Origin: Rhizaria sp. SCN 62-66
Lineage: Eukaryota; Rhizaria, unplaced
DNA length: 45,222 nucleotides
Assembly (NCBI GenBank): GCA_001724265.1
Contig: MEDY01000249.1
Span: 1-45,222 of the forward strand
Reading direction: 5' to 3'
Both the position numbers and the translations under genes were made by a program. Position 1 is the first letter of the stretch; each line of letters starts with the position of its first letter. Below, one piece after another: positions 10,501 through 21,100 of the stretch. The notes under the pieces are model-generated. The model did not search any database, was not told where the DNA came from, and saw only the letters and a list, made by a program, of their open reading frames with translations.

Positions 10501-13500
10501 GGTGTTGGAGTACAGGGCAGCGGCGACAGCTGCGGTGCGTTGAGCTGCAGCCGCGACGGCTGCGGTTGCTGACCAACGTAACACTTGCGCAGGCGCGTAC
10601 ACGCCTTCCTTGGGGTGCCACGTGGCCGCGGCGCCGCCTGCGCAGTAGGGCAGGACGAGATAGACCGCGTCAGAGGCGGGGGAATCGATGACCGTGAGCA
10701 GAGGAACAGTGCAGCGGCGGCCGTGAGCGATCAACGGGCACAACAAGGCGCCACTGATAGCGTTTGTGTTCACAAGAGCAGAGTTCGAGCTACTGGGCTT
10801 AACAGTAAGCGCGTTCGCGGTGCTGCTGTTGGCGCACGTGTTGTTGTTGAGAGGGTACGGAATGCGAATGTCACTCGGTGACACAACCATCGTCTGATTA
10901 GAACTCGCGCTTGCAGTCGTAGTCGCAGTGGGGCTCGAGACGTTGTTACTGTTTGCAACTGTGTAAATAGGACCGACTTTCTGCGAAAGCAGACGCATGA
11001 GTGCGATCTCCATAAACAGCTTCGATAGCGCAGTGATGACACCCATGCGTCCGCCAGTGGTTACGTACTCGCGCATGCGGCTAAGGGTCATGCGGCTAGA
11101 CTTCTTGAACGCGTAACATCCACCAGGAACCGTCCCGACAGACGCACTGGGAGTCGCACGAGCAGAACTCCCAGGAGAAGCGTTAGCGCCGACAGGCACG
11201 ACGCTCGTCGTCAGGAGAGGGTTATTTTTAACAGGCGAAGCATTCAAACTGCTGTTTGCAGTGCCAGTATTCCCGCGGACACCAGTTGCCTTGGAGATGT
11301 CTTGGTAGAGTAAGACCCGACCATATGTTCCCGCAGCAAGCGGCTTGACTTTACGGTAGCCGTTGATCATATGCGCATTCTTCAAAACAACAATCGCCAT
11401 CAGCAACGCCTGCTGCTGCTGTTGCTGCAACTGCTGCTGTTGACTCTGCTTCAGCTTCGCAGCACTCCGTGGGCTCATCACATTGGCACTCACAGCTGGA
11501 GTCGCAGTCGCGTTAGCAGTGGCGCCGATCGCCACAGGCGTACTCGGGAGAGGACTGTTGGCAGCGGCCGCGACAACGGCGCCGGCGGACGAGGTCGGCT
11601 CCCACAGTGCTGCGGGGGCACTTACATCTGCGCAGTACTTCGCCGTGTAGGTGACCGTGGGCACGGGGGGTCCATAGACAGCCGCACCTAAGGGCAGCTC
11701 GTTGGACGATGTAAGTACCTTGTCCGCCTCAGAGCTGCTCATGTTGGCGATGCCGTTGCCGAGTAAGGAGCCGCTGACGCCGCCGACGAGGCCGCTGTTG
11801 CTGAAGCTGTTTGGGTTGCTCAGTCCGTTCATATTGCTGCCGCTGTGGTTGGTGCTGTTGGCGTTTGCACTGTGGCTCTGCGAGGCCCCCGAGTGACCGT
11901 GGGCGGCGGTGCCACGCGAGAGAAATGACGAGGCTGCAGCTAAATCAGCCGCGCTGCCGTTGGCGATGCCGGTGACGCCGGTAGCGCCGGCGCCGGCGCC
12001 AGCAGCAGCGGCACTGTGACTGGGGCCGTGCGTTGAGGCTCCGACAAGAACGCTGTCACGGTCGCTGGCACAGTCAGCGTTGCTGTTGCCGTTAATGTTG
12101 TTGTATGTGCTGTGACCGTGGGGGCACGGGATCGGTGTTGAAACGAGAGTGCCTATAATATTTCATCATTTGAATGAGGATAAGTACCAAGATAAATACG
12201 TTAGAGTGAGGTAGTATACAAGGACATATAGAGGCATATAACATATATTATACCGTAAATTTGGGTTATATCGATTCAAGTTTTTGCGGACCGAGAGTGG
12301 TGTTGCCAGAGAGCGCAAGCCCAACATAGGCCGCAGCAGCGTACGCCGGAGCAAGCGGCGGCGCGGCGGCAGCGGCAGTCGCGGCCAATAGTCGGGCAGA
12401 AGTCGGGGTAGCAGCGGCGGCGGCTGCCGTGGCCGCGGCGGCCGAGGCAGGAGCAGGCAGGAGCGAGGCTGTGACCGTGATATCGTTGCATTTATCTGCG
12501 TTTGCGTTGTTGTTGTTGGTATTGTTGTCGGGAGCGAAAGAGGCGCGCGTGCGGAACGTAAGCGCACCCTCGTCAACAGCGCCAGCAGCAGCAGTGGTAG
12601 TCTGCGACGACGCATTGACAGTGTTTTGCGAAGTACTTGCAGTCTGTCCACCTCCATTCTGTCCAGGCTCCGTTGAAAGAATCGGGTTGACAGCAGACGC
12701 AGTGACAGTAGCTGTGCTGCTTGCGATGGGGCTCGTCGTGGCCATAGCGCCAACATTACTGTTGTTTTCGGTGATGACCACACTCCGCGCCTGAGCTGGC
12801 TGCGACTGTTGCTGTTGCTGTTGCTGTTGCAGTTGCTGTTGCTGTAGCTTCTGTTGCTGTTGCTCTTTGGCAGCAGCGGCCGCTAGAAGCTCCGCAATCG
12901 GCAGCGGCTTCACTTTATCGATCCCCGTCGCAGTCGTGATCCCGGTGCCGCTGCGCTTCAGCCGCGCAGTCTTGCTGGCCTCACTGGCCGTGTCATCATC
13001 GTCGTGGAGATCAACGTCATCATCGTCATCGTCAAAACGGGGCGAGAGACAACCGACGTCGTCAATATCACCCAGCAGAACCGCCGTAGCAGCAGTGTCC
13101 TCGCTCTCCTCGTACGACCGCACAGTCACCGCTTCGGCGCCCATCGGTGCTGCGGCAGTTCCAGCTGCCGGGGCAGCGGTTGCGGCGGCGGCGGCGGAGC
13201 GAGCGGTGTGTTTTGTGCCCGATTGCGGGGATTTGGCCTTCTTGGGCTTCTTGGCCTTGCGCGCGGTGACCGTGGCTGCGACGACAAGCAGCGCTCCGAG
13301 GGCCGGATCCGGTGGAGCGGCAGCGGCGGGCTCGGCGTCGCTGTCGGAACCGTCGCCGTTATACTGCCCGTGCGACTTGGCCTTGTCGTCGTCGCTGTCA
13401 TCGTCGCTGTCGCTGCCGCCATCCTTGTTGGCCTTGCTGCCGTCGCCCGTGCCGTCGGCGGCGAGGCCGCGCGTGGAGGACTTGGGCGTCGCGACGGGGT

Positions 13501-13552
13501 CGGTGTGCAGCACACCGTCTTCACCCAGAGGGGAAGACGCGGAGCAACCCAT
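7540..13552 (-). CDS. Giant CaMKK/ELM-like protein kinase with MGC N-terminus and stretched catalytic domain
   Basis: Probable Ser/Thr kinase. Exon 1 is 13552-12292 and exon 2 is 12152-7540, giving about 1,957 residues if joined. The N-terminus MGCSASSPLG suits N-myristoylation at Gly2 and palmitoylation at Cys3. About 690 residues of Ala/Ser/Gln/Asn low complexity follow. Kinase landmarks: Gly-loop AAGTYGRVLLY (about 695), ATP lysine YAFKKSS (about 766), alpha-C MEIALMRLL (about 805), catalytic loop HRDVKPENV (about 1105), metal site SDVGVSK (about 1198; DVG rather than DFG), AGTYAFFSPEAC (about 1368), DAWALGVTLYALTYGTVPF (about 1575) and a C-terminal KDPARRMTPLDVALHPSL. The C-lobe wording resembles CaMKK/ELM/GRIK kinases. 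Low-complexity inserts inflate the domain to about 1,250 residues. The exon junction is the weak point: donor GTCCGC at 12291 fits in phase, but a GTACGC donor with a later acceptor also fits. Two separate genes are less likely because exon 2 is open for about 107 codons before its first ATG. Confidence 0.82.
12804..12868. repeat. CAG/CAA-type simple repeat coding poly-Gln
   Basis: An interrupted GCT/GTT triplet run on the plus strand. On the kinase coding strand it reads as glutamine-rich blocks in the N-terminal disordered region of exon 1. Confidence 0.8.
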
Positions 13553-14022
13553 GCAGGCTTGATGCGAGGCGGCGCTGGAAAGTGGAAAGAGGGAAGGAAG
13601 AAGCTGGCTTGGGGAGCGTTTGAAGGGTACGATTTCATTAGGTTAAGCATCGTTTTCGAGAAAAGAAATAATACAACTTGGAGGAAAACGGAAATTCATA
13701 TTCGAACAGTGGAAATGCAAACTGATTTACGGCACTTATATCTGTTTAATATGTGTTCCACTTCACCTGAAAATCTCGCGTGCACGCACGAGCCAGCCGA
13801 CTCGTGGTCGATCGTATGGGTCTTCGTTCGAAGATGGTCGGTCAACGAAACTTTGCTTCAAATTTAAACCGTTGTGAATCCGTTGCTTTGCAATTATTAT
13901 CATTGCGTGTGACATCTGCTGTGCTAATCTATCTGTCATTTAAATTCCATTTTTCAATCCTGCCGCTAGTGACTACCTGAAAGGTTCCTGCAACAGACCA
14001 TCCTCGCTTGTTGAGCTCTCAG
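13553..14022. promoter_or_regulatory. Divergent intergenic region (kinase / orphan SR-tract gene)
   Basis: 470 bp separate the start codon of the minus-strand kinase (13552) from that of the plus-strand orphan gene (14023), so both promoters must lie here. The segment turns AT-rich from about 13640 to 13960. I see no clear TATA box, inverted repeat or spliced-leader acceptor pattern. The call rests on gene arrangement only. Confidence 0.5.
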
Positions 14023-17000
14023 ATGGCGTCCACTGCCATCACCGTTCAGCAGGGCGCACGGCAGCCCATCGTTGTATACACCGAGCGCCCGGTACCTGTG
14101 CCCCTCGCGATCCTAGGTATGTTTGAGTAACCGTATTTCTATTTGTTTAAGTCTCCATCTAGCTGTCCCATTCACTGACTTCTACTGACCGTTGATGATC
14201 TGCTTGTCACTTTACACCCGCGCTCTCAAGATCCGGAGACAATCCTTGGCCGCTCGCCCGTTCTTGCTGGCGCGTCAATGGACCTTGGTCTTGCTTCCGG
14301 CTACCGTCTGCCCACGACCGAACCCCCCGCAGGCACCGTTGAAGCCTCTCTAGAACAGCTGCACCGGCAACTCGCGTCCTCGCAAGCCGTTCTCGACCAA
14401 ACCTCGCTAAACGAGCGTTCCCGCGCTACTACGCTTGCCCGTGTGCAGTACACGCTGCAGCAGGAACACGATGCTCGCGTTCGCGCCTGCACTCGCGTTG
14501 ACACGGCCGTTTCCGCAACCACGGCCGCGGAGAAGCGCCTCCGCCTGCAATCCTTGCTCAAACAACACACCGCCTCTGCTACCACAAACACAGGCGCAGC
14601 CGCAAACGGCCAACAACTGGTTGGCGTCAGCGCGGCGCCCGGGACGACCTTCCCCGGCTTCTGCGGCCCCCGCGGCGTCGCCCCGCCCGCGCACGCGCAC
14701 ACCGCGCGCGCCCGCCGCCGCACCGAGGCCGCCGCGTCCGCAGGGCTGCCGCTGCCGCCGGGCTTGTCGGATCCCTTCGGCCCCGACAGCGACGATGACG
14801 GCGGAGACAGCGCTGAGAGCGACCGCTGGGAAGACGCGTTCCTGACGCCGGAGCAGCGCGCGAATAAACTCGCTGCGAGGCGTCAGGCGCGTAAGTTAGA
14901 CGCTTTCGTGACTCGCTTAGCGACACCGAAACACGCCCCCAATGTCGCCGCCGCGCCATCCTCCGCCGTGGCCGCCGCGCGCAGGCACCTCTCTCACTCC
15001 CTCGCAGCGGCCGCGATGTCTGCTGAGGCGGGTCACGGCGGCGGTAGCGGGGGGAAGGCCATTGGCGCGCGCGCGGCTGGACCGCTCGTCGGTTCGCAGT
15101 GGTGTTTCGACGGGGCGGGCGCGCCTGTGACGTACGACGGCTGGCGGCAGCGGCACACGACGCAGCAGCAGCCGCACGGGACTCCATCCTCATACGCCGG
15201 CGGCGCCACCGCTGTCAGTGTAAGCACGAGTGCGGCGAGGAAGTCAAAGGGGGAGTTTCACCCGGGGAGCGAATGCTGTGGCTGCGGCCTGCAGGAGTGC
15301 GCTGTAGTCGCGCTAAACAATGCTAATTGTGGAACTAGTGTTGCGACGGGCAGTCGTTTTGGCTCTAACTGCGGTGACACGAGCTGCTCAGTCACGACGC
15401 CCACGAAGCATAACTCACAGTCATCAGACGGGTCGCCGAGCTCAATCAGTCATGCTGCGACGACTGTGGCACTCAGTAACTCCCGTTCTAGTCCTAGTCT
15501 AAGTACCTCGAGCTCCGTTTCAGGCACCAATGGTGTACGCGCGCGCAACTGCGGCGCCCATGGTCACTCCGCTGTCGCAGCCGCGAGGGCCCCCGGTGGC
15601 GGCCTCTCAGGTGGACCGCTGCTCGCTGTCACCCAGCGACACCCGCTTCTAAGGGGGTACTTAGACTTCTCGGTGCCGGGCAGTGACCGACCTGAGAGTG
15701 TGAGGCAGAGGGCGCATGCGGCGGCGACGGGAGTCGTGCCTGTTTCCTGGCGGTATTGGGCTGATCGCAGTGCCAGTACAAACAACAACAATAACAATAA
15801 GAACTCAAATTCTAGTCGCAGTCGCCCTCTTGGTGTCAAGAACAGTGACAGCAAGGGCAGGCACGGTGCTGCTTCTCGGTCACAGTCGCGGTCGCAGTCT
15901 CGTTCACGGTCTCGGTCACGCTCACGGTCACGGTTGCAGCAGCAGTCACGCTCTCAATCGCGCAACACACGTTCTGCCAACAATAGCGACGACGACTGTG
16001 GTAGTGTTTGCGACTGCGAAGGAGACTGCGACGATGATGAGTATGAGAGTGGTTGCCGTGACACTGACGCTGATGTGGCATCGGAACCTCTGGCCGCGAG
16101 TTACTACAGTCCGCCTGCCCGTCGCCGCGCTCATGGAACCGGTGCCGGTCACAGTCATGGTCACTCTGGCGGTGGCGTCAATATTGGCGGCTTGTGGCGT
16201 GAGTCCGAGGACCCCGCTGACAGCAAGCACAGTCCTTACACTGTGGCATCATCTAAGTACACCATGTCTGAGCCCCGCCCGGCTCGCAGTCACTCCCGCT
16301 CTCGCGGCTTACATTCTGCATCTAGTGGTCTAAGTACCCCTTCATCTTCCTCCCGCGCTACTTACACTCGCGCCCGGTTTGAAGACTACGGCGCCTTGTC
16401 ATCCGCCGAGTGCGGACACCGCTCTTGCGCTCAGTCCGCTACCACGTGCCAGCGCTTGCCCGCCGCAGCCGCCTACATTGCCCGCGGTGTCGTCGTGCCC
16501 GGTGCGGTTACGGTCGCGCACCGCGCGTTTCCATCGTCGGCTGCAGTGGCTGCCGCGCTGCATCGGCGCAACGCGGCCGCGGGCGGAAAGACGAGCGCCA
16601 CGGCTGACCGTCTGTTCGCATCAGCCGTCGCGCGTCAGGTACATTTCTCACTTTATAGAACATATTTCATCATAATTGTTAAATCCTTATGTTATGGTTT
16701 GTTATTTATAAATTTATTTGTACATTATATTTGGTCGCTACATTTTAGTTCTAGACACTCACATATACTGGCAATATATGCAACCTTGTTACTCTTTTTT
16801 TCGCGCAGGCTCGTCAGGGCTCGATCGCGAACGGCGGCAACATCGGCAGCGCCACCGACAGCGCCTCCGCCAGCTCTACCGGCGCCAGCGGCAACGGCGG
16901 CTGCAGCGGCGTCTGTGGCGAAGGCGCCCCGCACCGCTGCTCTGCGTCTCGCCGCATTCCCGGCCAGTTTCTGCCCGCTCCGGCGCAGCTCGACTTGGCG

Positions 17001-17735
17001 GGGCCTGGCGCCGCGCGCGGCAGTGTGCCCCTCAGTCAAGAGGCCAGGGCGCGCGCGAACCGGGCTGCGCGACGCCTCGACGGCGGCGGCGGTGGACTAA
17101 AACAACTTAGCACTAATGACGACTACTTTGGATCAGGTAATGGCGCCGACGACGACAATGATGACGATGATGATGATCAGAAGAGGTGTCGTCCTGATTC
17201 TGCGTCGCCTGTCGCTCCGGGAGTGACTGTGAGCGCGGCGGGGCGGCTTAGCTTCCGCGCCGCCCGCGGCCACGCGACTGTAGCCGAGGCCACCCGTGCA
17301 CGCGGTACTGATAACGTCACCGGTCGTGCTGGCGGAAAGGGAGGTGCGTACACTGGATCTAAGGGAGTGACTGCGAGCGCGTCCGAGCGCCGGAGCACGG
17401 TGAGCTTTGCTGTTCGGAGCGGTGGCGCCACTGGCGGTGCCCGCGAGCGGGCTGTGGCGGGTCTCAAGGCAAGTAAAAGCAGTGGAGCCAGTGTCCACGG
17501 TACTTCCAGTAACAGCGGCCATGGCGGCACGATGACTGTGGGACACTGGACGTTCGCGCCGGTCGGTGCTCCCCGCCGCGCCGGAGACCTCGGTCACCGT
17601 GAGGACTTTGAGGTTGGCCAGCAGACCTGGGTATCGTCGCACCCGCGCGCGACGCCGAAGTACCTGAGGCATGGTGGCAATGTGCGGAAAGATCTTCGCA
17701 CAGAGCTTGTGGTCACCGACTACTCGGAGGTTTAA
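14023..17735 (+). CDS. Unrecognised 1,142-residue protein with a coiled coil, Cys-rich patches and an Arg/Ser tract
   Basis: Function unknown. Three exons: 14023-14116, 14231-16638 and 16809-17735. Donors are GTATGT and GTACAT; acceptors are CTCAAG and CGCGCAG. All phases join. The first about 60 residues look conserved (AITVQQGARQPIVVYTERP, then LDPETILGRSP). A predicted helical, probably coiled-coil stretch covers about residues 60-125. Low-complexity Ala/Ser/Gly then dominates. Islands include a Cys-rich patch (about 373-415), an alternating Ser-Arg tract (about 578-610) and an Asp/Cys-rich patch straight after it. The C-terminus is more ordered (TWVSSHPRATPKYLRHG and a TDYSEV end). The SR tract alone does not make this a splicing factor because no RNA-recognition motif is visible. 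It shares short DNA words with the kinase and the giant gene beside it. A poly(A)-like signal lies 58 bp past the stop. Confidence 0.75.
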
Positions 17736-17792
17736 CCAAGCAAGAATGTCACAGATTTAAAAAATATTATGGTTATGTGGTAAATGTGTAAC

Positions 17793-17798
17793 AATAAA
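17793..17798 (+). promoter_or_regulatory. AATAAA polyadenylation-type signal
   Basis: An AATAAA hexamer 58 bp downstream of the TAA stop at 17735, in AT-rich flank. This is the usual place for a eukaryotic poly(A) signal. Whether this organism uses AATAAA is not known from the window. Confidence 0.4.
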
Positions 17799-17876
17799 GT
17801 TAAACATGAGATTGATATCTTCACGCCACTTTGTAACACTCGTATAACACTTGTTTTGTGGGTAAAGTTGGTGTCT

Positions 17877-17932
17877 GACACTGGTGGTGCTCACAGTCAT
17901 CGAGCAGCAGCCTTGATGACGCTGCCAGTGTC
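17877..17932. other. Strong intergenic stem-loop
   Basis: GACACTGGTGGTG (17877-17889) pairs with CGCTGCCAGTGTC (17920-17932) as a 13-bp stem with three G-T wobbles. Inside it TCATC (17897-17901) pairs with GATGA (17915-17919). The apical loop is 17902-17914. It lies between the probable poly(A) signal of the upstream gene and the start of the giant gene, and its left side contains the recurrent word CTCACAGTC. It could be an RNA structure, a cruciform or a protein site; no known RNA class is recognisable. Confidence 0.55.
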
Positions 17933-18147
17933 TAAGAGGCAGCTTCCAAGAACCATATCTCACTGAAAGTCAACTCTGTAGAAACATAATTTCGTTTACT
18001 TTTATATTTCTACTTACAGTATACTGCATATAAATGATATCTCTATCGACGGAAAGACGCCCCCACTGAGCGATATTCCAAACTCATATCTGCCTCCCCT
18101 TTCCGCTTCCATCCGTCTTGTCTCCCCGCACTGCGCTACCCTGTAAG

Positions 18148-21100
18148 ATGGAGAAAACACGTCTCGTCGACGTGTTGATCGGCGCCTCGCTTGCGTCCGC
18201 GCCTCCACACGACACCTCGCTGATCCGTGCGCAAACACTGGCCCTGCAGGTGCGCTCCGTGCACGAAGTGTACCGCAGCCTCGATCTGGCCATCGTTGGT
18301 TTCCTCTTAGAGCTCGTCCGCAACCCCCGCACGCCGCTGGACAAGCTTCCCACCCCGCCCTCGCAGCTCATCACTACCGTTCTGATCTCAATTGACCCCT
18401 CGCTATCCCTCAACGCCCCGACCGCGGCCGCAACGGCCCTTGTCCCCTCCGGCGCCTCCTCTCAAAGCACCGCCAACGCCGCCAACCCCGCGAGTGCCAG
18501 CGCCGGCGCCGGCCCGGGCGGCGTCGCAGCCGGCCTCGTGTCACCCGCCGGCCCGCGCCGTGCCCCCGCGTCGGTGTACGCGCGCCAGTCACTCAACTCG
18601 CACGCCCCGCGGCCCGCGCTGTTCGTTGCATCCCTGGCCGCAGCGAGGTTCTCGCGCCCGCTGTGTATGCGTTTGCTGGCGGTCCACGAACTCACTGAAG
18701 CGCTGCTGACTCCGCTGCCCACGCTCTCATATGACGCTGCGGCCTCTAACAACAGCGCGACGAACGCTGCCAAGAACACCGCCGCCGCTGCCGCTGCGGC
18801 TGCTTCGGCTGCGGCTGCTGCGGCGGCGACGACGGCGACTGCTGCTGCATCTGCGACGGCGGCGGGCATCCGCAGTCACACGCGCATCGGCGTCACGTAC
18901 GGCCCGCTGTTTTCGTGCCACCCCACGCCGCTGTCGACGCTCACCCCGTCAAACGCAAGCTCGAGTTCGAGCTCAAGCTCTGGTGTCAACGCTGCCGCAT
19001 CCAGCCGCCACAGCAGCGGTGCCGCTAATGATGGCGCTGTGAACAACGCGGGATCCGCCGCCGCTGCGGCCACCCGTGGCGGCGTTAATGCTGCGGCAAC
19101 TCCGACCGCGCCTATGATCGTCACAGCCTCCTCGGCCACCGTCGCAGCGTCGTCGTCGTCCCTCGCAGCTGCCGCATTAGCGCTGTCCTCCTCCTCCGCG
19201 CCTCTCCGCCGGTCGCCACCAGGTGTGACCGCCACGAACACCGCGACGGCCACAGCGCGGCGGCTCGCGCGCGCACCGGACGCGTCGCTGCTCGCGATCC
19301 GTTTTGTGTGGCGACAGGCGCTGCACAGGCTTAGGATAGCACTGGCTCGCAAACGCACGTTCTTTGTCAACATGAACCGCCGTGCGATCGTTGCAGCCGC
19401 GACGACGGCCGCCGTGGCCGCTGCTTCTGCGACGCACAACGCGCACAATATGGCGAATTTGACCGCGAACGCTACCACGAGTACCGCCATGGGTTCCACC
19501 AACATGCATAGTAATCCTTTTAGTCCGCTGCTGTCTGACGCTGCTGTGCTTGCAGCCGTCGCGACGACTGAAAGTCAAGCCGCCTCGCGCTATTACCAGC
19601 GCCTGCAACAACAGCACCAGCTGCCGATTGACGATCCTGATCGCTTTCTACACGACTTTGACCCCCAGCTAGAGCAAGCACACAAAAATGCATTTTTCCC
19701 CCGTGCCGAGGACGCGTATTATTTTAGTCCCGGTGGTCTTGCCCTCTCCGACACGGACACCGACGCTGGTACTTCCGCGTTTGGCAGCGGCAGTGGAGGC
19801 GGCTTAACTTACGAGCGCCGGAGCGCGCTCACGGTCACTTCTCTGTCTTTAATCGGCGGCGTGCCCCCAATGCCGCCCTCGGTGGCCGCCGCCGTTGCCG
19901 CGACGGCGACCTTGTCCCCCGCCGCCGCCTCCGCCGCGCTGGCTGCGGTGCTGGCCTCACCCTACGCCGCCGCCGTCGGCACAACCACCACTACCGCAAA
20001 CATAGGCTCCGGCGGCGCTGGCCACAGTGGCGCGCGGTCGTCCAAGCGCGGCGCCAGGGGGCCGCTGATGTTGCTCTCGGCTGCCCACAGTCGCCTGCAG
20101 ACTGCGCACAGTCACTTAGTCGCACTGCATACATCGGCGCTGGCGCGCGTTCTCGCCGCTGGGAGCGCTAGCGCGAGTCTAAGTACCCCCTTAGACGGGG
20201 AGGGCGGTCCGGCTGCAGCGGCGTGGGCCGCTGTGGCCGCGGTCACAGCGGCCTCGGTAGCACCGCAGCCGCCTCACCCGCCGTTACCCGCGCTGCTGGC
20301 CGCGTCATGCCCGTCTGCGGTGCAGTCGCACGCAGCCGGCTCCGCCTCTGCAGCCGTCGCCGCCGCCGCTGCCACTGCCTCTGCTGCTTCTAACCCTAGC
20401 ACGGGCGTTCTTGTCGCAGCCGGCAACGCGAGTGCCCATGCCAGCTACGACGCTGCTGCGGGCACTGTTGCCCTCGGAGGTGATGAGCTGTGGGGCTGGT
20501 ACCTCTACGGCATGGGCATCACGCGCAAGCACGAGGGGAACGCGCGCGGAACACAGGGTGCCCACGGTCAGTCGTACTATGGGTACGGAACGCGTGGTGC
20601 GCGCGGTGGCCACGGTGACCGAGGGTCGCTGCTGCTGTTGCCTAATGAGAGGCGGATCCCGCGCTTCCACTTGGGGTCGAAGGGAGTGGGTGCTTACAAC
20701 CGCGGCGATGACGCGTACGGCAACGACGACTACGACGATGATGACGACGAAGACGATGATGACAACGATGATGACGACGGTGGTAGCTATCACCCCAGGT
20801 ATAACAACTCAAGTCAACGCAATAATTATAATAACAACAACAAGAATAATGACGACGACGATGACGATGATGACAGTGCTAGACTCGTCTTCTCCTCACC
20901 GCGCTCCCGTCGCTACGGCCCCGGTCTAAGTGCCTCTCATCTACGTACCTCCGGCGTGTCGGTGTACGCGCGCTCACACCCGCGCATTTCAGCCCGCGCC
21001 CGCGCCGCCGCGCGCGCTGCCGCCGCTGCCGCTGCCACCGCCGCCCGTTTGTCCTTCACTCTGCCCCCATTCCTCCCGTCCAACGCAATCACAAGCACCA

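Noticed and set aside
16639-16808. Taking 14278-17100 as one continuous exon
   Set aside because: The segment is AT-rich, bounded by GTACAT and CGCGCAG, and codes an abrupt hydrophobic run. Removing it joins two frames that match in style and extends the protein to 17735.
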